Origin: Aquipuribacter nitratireducens
GTDB taxonomy: Bacteria; Actinomycetota; Actinomycetes; Actinomycetales; JBBAYJ01
Direction: 5' to 3'
NCBI RefSeq assembly: GCF_037860835.1
Contig: NZ_JBBEOG010000001.1
Span: 620,001-684,000, forward strand
DNA: 64,000 bases
The notes below the pieces were generated by a model. The model did not search any database and had not been told where the DNA came from. It saw only the letters and a program-made list of their open reading frames with translations. The position numbers were made by a program, and so were the translations under genes. Position 1 is the stretch's first letter. Every line of letters begins with the position of its first letter. Positions 37,687-47,922 of the stretch are shown in pieces.

Positions 37687-37692
37687 CTGCTC

Positions 37693-38895
37693 GTGCCGAG
37701 CCCCGCCGTCGAGACGCAGTCGCCCGGATTCCCCACCGTCGCCGTCGTCGGCGGCGGGCAGCTCGCCCGCATGCTCGTGCCGCCGGCCGTCGCGCTGGGT
37801 GTCCACCTGCGCGTGCTCGCGGAGGACGCCGCCGACAGCGCGGCGCTCGTCGCCGCGCACGCGGTCGGGCGGGCGGACGACGAGGCCGCGGTCCGTGCGG
37901 TCGCCGACGGCGCCGCGGTGGTGACGTTCGACCACGAGCACGTGCCCCAGCCGCTCCTCGCCGCGCTCGAGGCCGACGGCCTCGCGGTGCGGCCCGGCGC
38001 CGCGGCGCTGCTGCACGCGCAGGACAAGCTCGCGATGCGACGACGGCTCGCCGCGCTCGACGTCCCGGTGCCCGCGTGGGCGGAGGTCGGCGACGTCACC
38101 GCGCTCGACGACTTCGTCGCCGCGCACGAGGGGGGCGCGGTCCTCAAGACCCCCCGCGGCGGGTACGACGGCAAGGGCGTCCTCGTGGTCCGCGACGGCG
38201 ACGCGGAGGCGCGGGCGACGGCCGCGTCGTGGTTCGAGCGCGCGGGCGGTGCGCCGCTGCTCGTCGAGGAGCTCGTCCCCTTCACCCGCGAGCTGGCGGT
38301 GCTGCTCGCGCGCAGCCCGTCGGGGCAGGCGGCGCTGTGGCCGGTCGTCGAGACGGTCCAGGAGGCGGGCGTGTGCCGGGAGGTGCTCGCGCCCGCCCCC
38401 GGTCTCGACGACGACCTCGCCGGCGAGGCCGCCCACGTCGCGCTGCGTGTGGCGGGCGAGCTCGGGGTCACCGGGGTGCTCGCCGTCGAGGGGTTCGAGG
38501 TCCCCGGGCCCCACGGTCCGCGCTTCCTCGTCAACGAGCTCGCGATGCGGCCGCACAACAGCGGGCACTGGACGATCGACGGCAGCACGACGAGCCAGTT
38601 CGAGCAGCACCTGCGGGCCGTGCTCGACCTCCCGCTCGGGGACACGCGCGCCCGGACGCGCTGGACGGTCATGGCGAACGTCCTGGGCGGGGAGCACCCC
38701 GACCTCTACCGCGCCTACCTCCACGTCATGGCCCGCGACCCCGGCGTCAAGGTCCACCTCTACGGCAAGGCCGTGCGGCCGGGACGGAAGATCGGGCACG
38801 TGACGGTGAGCGGCGACGACCCGGACGGGCTCGACGCGCTGCGGGAGCGGGCCCGCCACGCCGCCGACTACATCACGGGGACGGTGACGGAGTGA
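37693..38895 (+). CDS. purK: 5-(carboxyamino)imidazole ribonucleotide synthase
   Basis: A 400-residue ATP-grasp enzyme that makes N5-CAIR from AIR, bicarbonate and ATP in purine synthesis. N-terminal [20 protein letters not shown], the central [16 protein letters not shown] grasp loop, and [24 protein letters not shown] are diagnostic. The stop overlaps the purE start (GTGA, 38892-38895), so the two steps are co-translated. Confidence 0.95.
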   Translation: MPSPAVETQSPGFPTVAVVGGGQLARMLVPPAVALGVHLRVLAEDAADSAALVAAHAVGRADDEAAVRAVADGAAVVTFDHEHVPQPLLAALEADGLAVRPGAAALLHAQDKLAMRRRLAALDVPVPAWAEVGDVTALDDFVAAHEGGAVLKTPRGGYDGKGVLVVRDGDAEARATAASWFERAGGAPLLVEELVPFTRELAVLLARSPSGQAALWPVVETVQEAGVCREVLAPAPGLDDDLAGEAAHVALRVAGELGVTGVLAVEGFEVPGPHGPRFLVNELAMRPHNSGHWTIDGSTTSQFEQHLRAVLDLPLGDTRARTRWTVMANVLGGEHPDLYRAYLHVMARDPGVKVHLYGKAVRPGRKIGHVTVSGDDPDGLDALRERARHAADYITGTVTE

Positions 38896-39401
38896 GCGCG
38901 CTCGTCGGGGTCGTCATGGGGTCGGACTCCGACTGGTCGGTGATGGAGGGCGCGGCCCAGGCGCTCGAGGAGCTCGGCGTGCCGTACGAGGTCGGGGTCG
39001 TCTCCGCCCACCGCATGCCCCACGACATGGTGGCGTGGGGCGCCGAGGCCGCCGGGCGCGGTCTGCGGGTGGTGGTCGCCGGGGCGGGCGGCGCCGCGCA
39101 CCTGCCGGGCATGCTCGCCTCCGTCACCCCGCTGCCCGTCGTCGGCGTGCCGGTGCCGCTGCGGCACCTCGACGGGCTCGACTCGCTCCTCAGCATCGTC
39201 CAGATGCCCGCCGGCGTGCCGGTCGCGACCGTCGGCGTGGGCGCGGCCCGCAACGCCGGCCTGCTCGCGGCCCGGATCCTCGCCGCAGGCGAGGGCGAGG
39301 CGGCCCAGGCGCTGCGGCACCGGCTCGAGGACCACGCCGCCGGTCTGCGCGACACCGCACTGCGCAAGGGCGAGGCGCTGCGCGCGCGGCTCGAGGGCTG
39401 A
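38892..39401 (+). CDS. purE: N5-carboxyaminoimidazole ribonucleotide mutase
   Basis: A 169-residue class I PurE converting N5-CAIR to [23 protein letters not shown], the active-site [26 protein letters not shown] and [20 protein letters not shown] are all conserved. It ends 7 bases from the convergent LCP gene. Confidence 0.95.
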   Translation: MSALVGVVMGSDSDWSVMEGAAQALEELGVPYEVGVVSAHRMPHDMVAWGAEAAGRGLRVVVAGAGGAAHLPGMLASVTPLPVVGVPVPLRHLDGLDSLLSIVQMPAGVPVATVGVGAARNAGLLAARILAAGEGEAAQALRHRLEDHAAGLRDTALRKGEALRARLEG

Positions 39402-39408
39402 GAGGCGC

Positions 39409-40836
<1,428 letters not shown>

Positions 40837-40842
40837 CCCACC

Positions 40843-40848
40843 ACGGTA
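40843..40848 (-). promoter_or_regulatory. -10 element of the LCP gene
   Basis: TACCGT on the minus strand, 6 bases before GTG 40836. It supports this GTG as the true N-terminus. Confidence 0.5.
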
Positions 40849-40912
40849 GAGCCGTCCGGGTGGTGCGCGTGGCAGGCGGGCGGGACCCGCAGGTCAGCGG
40901 GCTCCCGGAGGG

Positions 40913-42253
40913 TCAGCCGCGGGGCCGGCCGAGGGCTCGGTACGTCCACCCGGCCGCGCGCCAGCGGGCGGGGTCGAGGGCGTTGCGGCCGTCGAGCACC
41001 CGGCGGTGGGCGACCTTCGTCCCCAGCACCTCGGGGTCGAGGTCGCGGAACTCCCGCCACTCCGTGAGGAGCAGGACGACGTCGGCGTTCTCCACCGCCT
41101 CGTCGGCGCTGCTGCCGAAACGCAGGTCCGGCCACACCCGGCGGGCGTTCTCCACCGCCTGCGGGTCGTACACCGTCACGTGACCGCCCTGCAGGCGCAG
41201 CTGCGCGGCGACGTTGAGGGCGGGGGAGTCGCGGATGTCGTCGCTGTCGGGCTTGAACGCGGCGCCGAGCACGCCGATGCGACGCCCGAGCAGGGAGCCC
41301 TCGCACACCTCGCGCGTGAGCTCGACCATCCGCTGGCGGCGGCGCATGTTGATGTCGTCGACCTCGCGGAGGAACGTCAGCGCCTGGTCGGCGCCGAGCT
41401 CGCCGGCGCGGGCCATGAACGCACGGATGTCCTTCGGCAGGCACCCGCCGCCGAAGCCGAGGCCGGCGTTGAGGAACTTGCGGCCGATGCGCGCGTCGTG
41501 GCCGATGGCGTCGGCGAGCGCGACGACGTCGGCGTTCACCTTCTCGCACACCTCCGCCATCGCGTTGATGAACGAGATCTTCGTGGCGAGGAACGAGTTC
41601 GCGGCGACCTTGACGAGCTCCGCGGTCGCGTAGTCCGTCGTGACGAGCGGCGTGCCGGTGGACAGCGGCGTCGCGTAGACCTCGTCGAGCAGCGCCTTCG
41701 CCACCTCCCCGTCCGGCCCGTCGGGCAGGCCGTAGACGAACCGGTCGGGTGCGAGGGTGTCCTGCACGGCGAAGCCCTCCCGGAGGAACTCGGGGTTCCA
41801 CGCGAGCAGCGCGTGCTCGCCGTCGGGGAGGCCGTCGGCCACGAGGTCCGCCAGGCGCGCGGCCGTGCCGACGGGCACGGTCGACTTGCCGACGACGAGC
41901 GCGGGCGCCTCGCCCGTGCCGCGCAGTTGCGGGACGAGACCCTCGACGGCGGCGTCGACGTACGTGAGGTCGGCGGCGTACTCGCCCTTGCGCTGCGGGG
42001 TGCCGACGCACACGAAGTGGACGCGGGAGCCCGCCACCTCCGCCATGTCGGTGGTGAAGCGCAGCCGGCCGGTCGCCATCACCTTCTCGAGGAGCTCCGG
42101 CAGCCCGGGCTCGTAGAACGGGGCCTTGCCGGCGGCGAGCAGCTCGACCTTCGCGGGGTCGACGTCCACGCCGACGACCTCGTGGCCGAGGTCGGCCATG
42201 CAGGCGGCGTGGACGGCGCCGAGGTAGCCGCAACCGATGACGGAGATACGCAC
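40913..42253 (-). CDS. ugd: UDP-glucose 6-dehydrogenase
   Basis: A 446-residue enzyme oxidising UDP-glucose to UDP-glucuronate with two NAD. ISVIGCGYLGAVHAACMADLG is the NAD-binding start. FVCVGTPQ and VVGKSTVPVGTAA follow. The catalytic Cys (near 270) lies in LGFGGGCLPKDIRAF, and the C-terminal domain has GAAFKPDSDDIRDSPALNV. Residues match the UDP-glucose branch, but UDP-GlcNAc or GDP-mannose relatives are not fully excluded. TAGCGT lies 8 bases before GTG 42253. The product could feed the envelope glycans of neighbouring genes. Confidence 0.92.
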   Translation of the reverse strand: MRISVIGCGYLGAVHAACMADLGHEVVGVDVDPAKVELLAAGKAPFYEPGLPELLEKVMATGRLRFTTDMAEVAGSRVHFVCVGTPQRKGEYAADLTYVDAAVEGLVPQLRGTGEAPALVVGKSTVPVGTAARLADLVADGLPDGEHALLAWNPEFLREGFAVQDTLAPDRFVYGLPDGPDGEVAKALLDEVYATPLSTGTPLVTTDYATAELVKVAANSFLATKISFINAMAEVCEKVNADVVALADAIGHDARIGRKFLNAGLGFGGGCLPKDIRAFMARAGELGADQALTFLREVDDINMRRRQRMVELTREVCEGSLLGRRIGVLGAAFKPDSDDIRDSPALNVAAQLRLQGGHVTVYDPQAVENARRVWPDLRFGSSADEAVENADVVLLLTEWREFRDLDPEVLGTKVAHRRVLDGRNALDPARWRAAGWTYRALGRPRG

Positions 42254-42261
42254 GACGGCGC

Positions 42262-42267
42262 ACGCTA
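42262..42267 (-). promoter_or_regulatory. -10 element of ugd
   Basis: TAGCGT on the minus strand, 8 bases before the GTG. Confidence 0.45.
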
Positions 42268-42344
42268 CCGCGCACCGACCCGGAGCCGGACCGCAACGAC
42301 CGCGTCTCGCCCCGACGAGGGGTTACCGACCGGTAGCCCCTGCG

Positions 42345-42350
42345 TAGGAT
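42345..42350 (+). promoter_or_regulatory. -10 element of the fadE25-like gene
   Basis: TAGGAT ends 6 bases before GTG 42357. TTACCG at 42323-42328 gives a 16-base spacer and is a plausible -35. Confidence 0.55.
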
Positions 42351-42356
42351 CGCCCC

Positions 42357-43502
42357 GTGAGCGACGACGCCTTCACCCTGACCGAGGACCAGCGCGACCT
42401 GCAGGAGGCCGTCCGGGCCGTGGTCGCGGACAAGGTCGCCCCGTACGCCGCCGAGGTCGACCGCGAGGCGCGCTTCCCGCAGGAGGCCCACGACGCCCTC
42501 GTCGCGGCCGACTTCCACGCCCCGCACGTGCCGGAGGAGTACGACGGCGTCGGGGCGGGCGCGCTCGAGGTGTGCCTCGTCATCGAGGAGGTCGCCCGGG
42601 CGTGCGCGTCGAGCTCGCTGATCCCCGCCGTCAACAAGCTCGGCTCGATGCCGGTCCTGCTCGCGGGGTCGGACGACATCAAGCAGCGGTACATGCCGCG
42701 CCTGGCCCGCGGCGAGGGCTTCAGCTACGGCCTGTCGGAGCGGGAGGCCGGGTCCGACACCGCCGCCATGCGGTGCCGGGCGCGCCGCGACGGCGACGAC
42801 TGGGTGCTCGACGGGCAGAAGTCGTGGATCACCAACGCCGGCGTCAGCGAGTTCTACACCGTGATGGCCGTCACCGACCCGGACGCCGGGAGCCGCGGCA
42901 TCAGCGCCTTCGTCGTGGAGAAGGGGGACGAGGGCTTCACCTTCGGGGCGAAGGAGCGCAAGCTCGGCATCACCGGCTCCCCGACCCGGGAGCTGCTCTT
43001 CGACTCCTGCCGCATCCCCGGCGACCGGCTCGTGGGGGAGGAGGGCCAGGGCCTCAAGATCGCGCTCCGCACGCTCGACCACACCCGCATCACGATCGGG
43101 GCGCAGGCCGTCGGCATCGCCCAGGGTGCCCTCGACTACGCCCGCGACTACGTGAAGGAGCGCCGTCAGTTCGGCAAGGCGATCGCGGAGTTCCAGGGCA
43201 TCCAGTTCATGCTCGCCGACATGGCGATGCAGCTGGAGGCCGCGCGTCAGCTCGTGTACGTCGCGGCCGCCAGGAGCCAGCGCTCCGACGCGGACCTCTC
43301 GTTCTTCGGCGCGGCGGCGAAGTGCTTCGCCTCCGACGTCGCCATGCAGGTGACGACCGACGCCGTCCAGCTGCTCGGCGGGGCCGGGTACGTCAACGAC
43401 CACCCGGTCGAGCGCATGATGCGCGACGCCAAGATCACGCAGATCTACGAGGGCACGAACCAGGTCCAGCGGCTCGTCATGGGGCGCCAGCTCCTCCGCT
43501 GA
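42357..43502 (+). CDS. Acyl-CoA dehydrogenase (FadE25-like)
   Basis: A 381-residue FAD acyl-CoA dehydrogenase. YGLSEREAGSDTAAMRCRA and KSWITNAGVSEFYTVMAVT bind flavin and substrate; RQFGKAIAEFQGIQFMLADM and LLGGAGYVNDHPVERMMRDA are typical; ITQIYEGTNQVQRLVMGRQL carries the catalytic Glu near 363. Position near purE-purK matches fadE25 of mycobacteria. It is not close to the acyl-CoA dehydrogenase at 20.4 kb in sequence. Chain-length preference is unknown. Confidence 0.93.
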   Translation: MSDDAFTLTEDQRDLQEAVRAVVADKVAPYAAEVDREARFPQEAHDALVAADFHAPHVPEEYDGVGAGALEVCLVIEEVARACASSSLIPAVNKLGSMPVLLAGSDDIKQRYMPRLARGEGFSYGLSEREAGSDTAAMRCRARRDGDDWVLDGQKSWITNAGVSEFYTVMAVTDPDAGSRGISAFVVEKGDEGFTFGAKERKLGITGSPTRELLFDSCRIPGDRLVGEEGQGLKIALRTLDHTRITIGAQAVGIAQGALDYARDYVKERRQFGKAIAEFQGIQFMLADMAMQLEAARQLVYVAAARSQRSDADLSFFGAAAKCFASDVAMQVTTDAVQLLGGAGYVNDHPVERMMRDAKITQIYEGTNQVQRLVMGRQLLR

Positions 43503-43638
43503 CGACCCCGGTCGCGACCGGGCGTCGCTGCCTCTCCCTACACCGCGCGGGTCAAGGCGTCACGGCGACGCGCCGATGGGTGTTCACGGAACGAAGCAGA
43601 TGAGTCGCTCTGGGTGACACGGGTGGGCGGTCGACGGT

Positions 43639-43644
43639 TATCGT
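43639..43644 (+). promoter_or_regulatory. Possible -10 element of the amidase-SpoIID operon
   Basis: TATCGT lies 64 bases before the amidase ATG in the 206-base gap after the acyl-CoA dehydrogenase gene, leaving a leader that contains AAGGAC as ribosome binding site. The rest of that gap shows nothing else I can identify. Confidence 0.35.
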
Positions 43645-43708
43645 GCGCCGGCGCCGCACTGGCCCTGACACCGGTGCCGACTCGCCGACGCCGAGCCGAA
43701 GGACCTCC

Positions 43709-45733
43709 ATGACGCACCTCCGCCGAGCCGCCGCGCTCGTCACCGCAACCGCGACCGTCGGGGGGCTCCTCGTCTTCGACGTCGTGTCGCTGCCGCAGCA
43801 GGGGGTGGCGCCGCGCGTCACGACCCTCGCCCTCGCGAGCGAGGTCGAGACGCTGCCGCCCGGCACGTCGCCCGGCGTCGACGCGGTCGGTGGCACGGGC
43901 ACGGTGACGACGCACCCGGTCCCCACGGACGACTTCACCCTCGTGGGGCTCACGTGGGACGAGGGCGACGCCCCCGGGCGGGTGGAGGTCCGCGTCCGCG
44001 AGGCCGACGGCTGGTCGGCGTGGACCCCGCTCGACCCGGTCGACGGCGGCCCGGACCCCGGCACCGAGGAGGCGGCGCTCGCCGCGGGGGTCACGGGCAC
44101 CGAGCCGCTCGTCACCGACGGCGCGGACGCCTTCCAGGTGCGCGTCGCCGGGACCGGACCCGACCTGCCGGAGAGCCTGACCGCGGCGGTCGTCGACCCC
44201 GGTGAGTCGCCCGCCGACGGCAGCGAGGTCACGGGGACGCCGCTCAGCGGTGCCGAGGCGGACCTCCTGCGTCCGCGGATCGTGCCCCGCTCCGCGTGGG
44301 GCGCCGACGAGTCGCTGCGCCGGTGCTCGCCGTCGTACTCCGCCGGCATCGAGGCCGCGACCGTGCACCACACGGCCGGCACGAACGGCTACTCGCGCGC
44401 CGCGAGCGCCGGCATCGTCCGGGGCATCTACGCGTACCACACGCAGTCGCTCGGCTGGTGCGACGTCGGCTACAACTTCCTCGTCGACCGCTTCGGCACC
44501 GTCTACGAAGGACGCGCGGGCGGCATCGCGAGCGCCGTCCGCGGCGCCCACGCCGGTGGGTTCAACGACCGCACCTTCGGTGTCTCCGCCATCGGCAACT
44601 ACGAGACAGCCGCCGCGCCGGAGGCGATGGTCCGCGCGATCGGGCAGGTGATCGGCTGGAAGCTGTCGCTGTTCGGTCGCAGCGCCGCGGGCACGACGGC
44701 GCTCACGTCCGCCGGGGGTAGCACGAGCCGCTACCCCTCGGGCCAGCGCGTGACGCTGCCGCGGGTGTTCGCGCACCGTGACGTCGGCATGACGGCGTGC
44801 CCCGGTCGCACCCTCGTCGCCGCGCTCGGCGCCGTGCGGGCCGAGGCGGGCCGCTACGGCGGCGCCCTCGCCTCCTCCACACGGCTGCTGCCGGTTCAGG
44901 CCGACGGCGACAGCGGCTCCGAGCTGCTGACCTACGATCCCGTGACGGGCGCCCAGCGGCTCGTCGACGTCGGCACCGACGGGCGGTCCGCGCCGCTGTC
45001 GAGCACGACGTGGTCGACGGGGTGGACGCACCTCGTGCCCGTCGAGGCGGACGGGTCGCCGGGTCAGGAGCTGCTGCTCTACGACCGCGCCGGCGGCCGT
45101 CAGGCCCTCCTCGACCTCGCCGGCGGGAAGGTCCGCACCCTGTCGAGCGTCACGTGGTCCCGGTCGTGGACCCACGTCGTCCCCGTCGAGTCGGACGGCA
45201 GCGGCGGCAGCGAGCTCGTCGTGTACAACGCGGCCAGCGGCCGCCAGCAGCTGCTCGACCTCGCCGGTGGCCGGGCGCGGACCGTCTCGAAGGTCGACTG
45301 GTCCCGCTCGTGGTCGCAGGTGACGGCCCTGGAGGCCGACGGCAGCGGCGGCAGCGAGGTCCTCGTGTACAACGCGGCGAGCGGTCGCCAGCAGCTCCTC
45401 GACCTCGTCGCGGGACGGGCCCGGACCCTCACCAAGGCGGACTGGTCGCCGGCGTGGAGCCACGTCGTGCCCGTGGAGGCCGACGGGAGCGCGGGCAGCG
45501 AGCTCGTCCTCTACAACCGGGCCTCGGGCCGGCAGGCGGTCATCGACACCCGCGGCGGCGGCGTCCGCACGATGTCGACGTCGGCCTGGTCGAGGGGATG
45601 GACGGAGGTCCTGGCCGTGGAGCTGGACCGGAGCGTACGCTCGGAGGTTCTCGTCTTCCAGGCAGCGACGCGACGGGCGGTGTACCTCGACATGGCAGTC
45701 AACGGCTCGACCCGCACCCTGGCCCAGCCATGA
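43709..45733 (+). CDS. Secreted N-acetylmuramoyl-L-alanine amidase (PGRP type) with C-terminal six-fold repeat domain
   Basis: A 674-residue exported protein. The signal peptide is RRAAALVTATATVGGLLVF. An accessory beta-rich segment (60-180) precedes the PGRP/amidase_2 domain at about 190-368: RIVPRSAWGADES, VHHTAGTNGYS, WCDVGYNFLVDRFGTVYEGR and FAHRDVGMTACPGRT, in which His, His and Cys bind zinc. It should cleave the muramoyl-alanine bond. Residues 392-674 are six repeats of 48 residues with the pattern ExDGxxGSELxxY...SGRQxxxD...RT...WSxxW. The same repeat occurs in the next protein. The stop overlaps its ATG (ATGA). Confidence 0.9.
   Translation: MTHLRRAAALVTATATVGGLLVFDVVSLPQQGVAPRVTTLALASEVETLPPGTSPGVDAVGGTGTVTTHPVPTDDFTLVGLTWDEGDAPGRVEVRVREADGWSAWTPLDPVDGGPDPGTEEAALAAGVTGTEPLVTDGADAFQVRVAGTGPDLPESLTAAVVDPGESPADGSEVTGTPLSGAEADLLRPRIVPRSAWGADESLRRCSPSYSAGIEAATVHHTAGTNGYSRAASAGIVRGIYAYHTQSLGWCDVGYNFLVDRFGTVYEGRAGGIASAVRGAHAGGFNDRTFGVSAIGNYETAAAPEAMVRAIGQVIGWKLSLFGRSAAGTTALTSAGGSTSRYPSGQRVTLPRVFAHRDVGMTACPGRTLVAALGAVRAEAGRYGGALASSTRLLPVQADGDSGSELLTYDPVTGAQRLVDVGTDGRSAPLSSTTWSTGWTHLVPVEADGSPGQELLLYDRAGGRQALLDLAGGKVRTLSSVTWSRSWTHVVPVESDGSGGSELVVYNAASGRQQLLDLAGGRARTVSKVDWSRSWSQVTALEADGSGGSEVLVYNAASGRQQLLDLVAGRARTLTKADWSPAWSHVVPVEADGSAGSELVLYNRASGRQAVIDTRGGGVRTMSTSAWSRGWTEVLAVELDRSVRSEVLVFQAATRRAVYLDMAVNGSTRTLAQP
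44884..45730 (+). repeat. Six 144-bp coding repeats in the amidase gene
   Basis: Units of 48 codons begin near LLPVQADGDSG, LVPVEADGSPG, VVPVESDGSGG, VTALEADGSGG, VVPVEADGSAG and VLAVELDRSVR; the first is one codon longer and the last is partial. Units three and four are most alike, including NAASGRQQLLDL in both, which suggests recent duplication. Confidence 0.85.
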
Positions 45734-47814
45734 GCCCGGGTGCCCGCGCACGGGGTGCGCACCGTCCCGCTCGTTCCCGCGGGGTCCGCGGCGTGCTCCT
45801 CGCCGTCGCCGCCCTCGTGCTCGCGCTCCTCGTGGCTCCGGCCGCGCACGCGGCGCCCGGCGACCTCGTCCTGGACGGCCGCGGGTTCGGCCACGGCCGC
45901 GGCATGGCCCAGTGGGGCGCCCAGGGCGCGGGCATCCGCGGTCTCACCCACCAGCAGATCCTCGGCTTCTACTACCCCGGCACCACCCTCGGCACGGTCC
46001 CGGGCGCCTCGGTCCGCGTCCTGCTGCGCACCCGCGCGTCGAGCGCCGTCGTGGAGTCGGCCGTCGCCGTCGTCGACAGCGCGACGGGACTGCGTGCCGA
46101 GCTGCCCGCGGGTGCGGTCGTGACGGCGGCCCGCACCACCGCGGGCGGCGTGCGCGTCACCGGCTCGACCGCCCTGACCGACCCGCGCTGGTCCGACGGC
46201 GTCGCGGGACCGGTGCGGCTCGAGGGCTCCGGCCTCACGTGGTTGCGCAACAGCGACGGCACCGCCGTCGGCTACCGCGGCGACCTCGTCGTCCACGCGG
46301 AGACGACGAGCGGCGTCGCGGTCGTCAACAGCCTCGACCGCGAGCTCTACCTCTACAGCGTCGTGTCGAAGGAGATGCCGGCGTACTTCGAGCCGGCTGC
46401 CCTGCGCTCCCAGGCCGTCGCGGCCCGCTCGTACTCCACGTTCGACTGCTCCGGCGGCGACCCCCGCGCCGACCTGCGGCCGACCACCGACTGCCAGGTC
46501 TACGGCGGTCGCGCCACCCGGTCCGCCGGCGGGGCCGTGACCTCGGTCGAGCAGTCGAGCGTGCGCTCCGCCGTGGACGCGACCGCCCGCGTCGTCGTGC
46601 TGCGATCCGGGTCGCCGCTGCGGACCGAGTTCAGCTCGAGCAACGGCGGCCGGACCGCGGAGAGCGTCCTCGGCCCCGCGAAGGACGACCCCTACGACGG
46701 CGTCGACCCCCGCAACACCAACCACGAGTGGACGACGACCGTCCCCGCCTCGCGCGTGGAGGCGGCGTTCCCCGCCATCGGCACCTTCACGGCCCTCGAG
46801 GTCCGCACCCGCAGCGGCGGGGGCGAGTGGGGCGGGCGCGCGGAGGAGGTCGCGGTCCACGGCACCGGCGGGACGGTCGTCACGACCGGCCTCGACGTCC
46901 GGCTGCGGCTCGGCCTCCGTTCGACGTGGTTCGAGCCGCAGGTCAGCGGCACCCCACTGTCCGACGTCCTCCTGTACCGCCCCGACTCCGGCTCCCGGCA
47001 GGTCCTCGACGTCCTCCCGGGCGGCGACTTCCGCACGCTGTCGACCGGCGGCTGGTCGGCGGGCTGGGACGTCACCGCCCTCGAGGCGGACGGCACCCCG
47101 GGCGCCGAGGCGCTCCTCTACGACCCCGTCACCGGCTCCCACGCGGTCGTCGACGCCCGACCCGACGGCCTGACCCCGACCCTGTGGACCGGCACGTGGA
47201 GCACCGGGTGGGACGCCACGGCCATCGAGGCCGACGGCACCCCCGGCTCCGAGCTCCTCCTCTACCGCGCCTCGTCCGGGTCCCGGCACGTCCTCGACGT
47301 GCTGCCCGGCGGCGGGTTCCGCACGCTCGCGACGGGCTCGTGGTCGGCCGGGTGGGACGTCGAGGCGGTGGAGTCCGACGGCTCCGTCCGCTCGGAGGTC
47401 CTCGTGTACAACCCCGACCGCGGGTACCGCTACCTCCTCGACGTCCTGCCGGGCGGCGGCTTCCGCACCCTCGACGGCGGCCCGTGGTCGACCGGGTGGG
47501 ACATCACGCCGATGGAGGCGGACGGGACCGCGGGCTCCGAGCTCCTGCTGTACCGGTCCTCGTCCGGTTCCCGGCAGGTGCTCGACGTGCTGCCGGGCGG
47601 CTTCCGGACCCTGTCGTCCGGCACGTCGTGGACGACGGACTGGGACATCACGGCGTTCGAGGCCGACGGCAGCGCGGGCTCCGAGCTCCTGCTGTACCGG
47701 GCGTCGTCGGGCTCCCGGCAGGTGCTCGACGTGCTGCCGGCCGGGTTCCGGACGCTGTCGTCGGGCTCGTCGTGGACCACCGGCTGGGACGTGACGGCCC
47801 TGGACGCGGGCTGA
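45730..47814 (+). CDS. Secreted SpoIID/LytB-domain protein with the same C-terminal six-fold repeat domain
   Basis: A 694-residue exported protein. The signal peptide ends near VAPAAHAAPGD. The SpoIID domain spans about 40-390: GFGHGRGMAQWGAQGAG, LYLYSVVSKEMPAYF, LRSQAVAARSYSTFDC, TTDCQVYGG and FSSSNGGRTA, where Glu in SKEMP matches the catalytic Glu of SpoIID glycan-strand lytic enzymes. Residues 407-694 hold six 48-residue repeats. The first repeat lacks its opening strand and the protein ends with that strand (WDVTALDAG), as in circularly closed beta-propellers. It is co-translated with the amidase. Confidence 0.88.
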   Translation: MSPGARARGAHRPARSRGVRGVLLAVAALVLALLVAPAAHAAPGDLVLDGRGFGHGRGMAQWGAQGAGIRGLTHQQILGFYYPGTTLGTVPGASVRVLLRTRASSAVVESAVAVVDSATGLRAELPAGAVVTAARTTAGGVRVTGSTALTDPRWSDGVAGPVRLEGSGLTWLRNSDGTAVGYRGDLVVHAETTSGVAVVNSLDRELYLYSVVSKEMPAYFEPAALRSQAVAARSYSTFDCSGGDPRADLRPTTDCQVYGGRATRSAGGAVTSVEQSSVRSAVDATARVVVLRSGSPLRTEFSSSNGGRTAESVLGPAKDDPYDGVDPRNTNHEWTTTVPASRVEAAFPAIGTFTALEVRTRSGGGEWGGRAEEVAVHGTGGTVVTTGLDVRLRLGLRSTWFEPQVSGTPLSDVLLYRPDSGSRQVLDVLPGGDFRTLSTGGWSAGWDVTALEADGTPGAEALLYDPVTGSHAVVDARPDGLTPTLWTGTWSTGWDATAIEADGTPGSELLLYRASSGSRHVLDVLPGGGFRTLATGSWSAGWDVEAVESDGSVRSEVLVYNPDRGYRYLLDVLPGGGFRTLDGGPWSTGWDITPMEADGTAGSELLLYRSSSGSRQVLDVLPGGFRTLSSGTSWTTDWDITAFEADGSAGSELLLYRASSGSRQVLDVLPAGFRTLSSGSSWTTGWDVTALDAG
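46948..47811 (+). repeat. Six coding repeats in the SpoIID-domain gene
   Basis: Codon units of 48 begin near VTALEADGTPG, ATAIEADGTPG, VEAVESDGSVR, ITPMEADGTAG and ITAFEADGSAG; the first unit (GTPLSDVLLY) is N-terminally short and the last strand (VTALDAG) closes the set. The consensus matches that in the upstream amidase gene. Confidence 0.85.
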
Positions 47815-47922
47815 GCGCACGTCCCGTCCCGTGCTCCGGTGCGTCCCGGTGCCCCGGCGACGCGGCGGTCCGGCGCGCGCGGTGGCGCACGCCGGACCGT
47901 GGCCGTGGCAGGCTTCCTGCTC

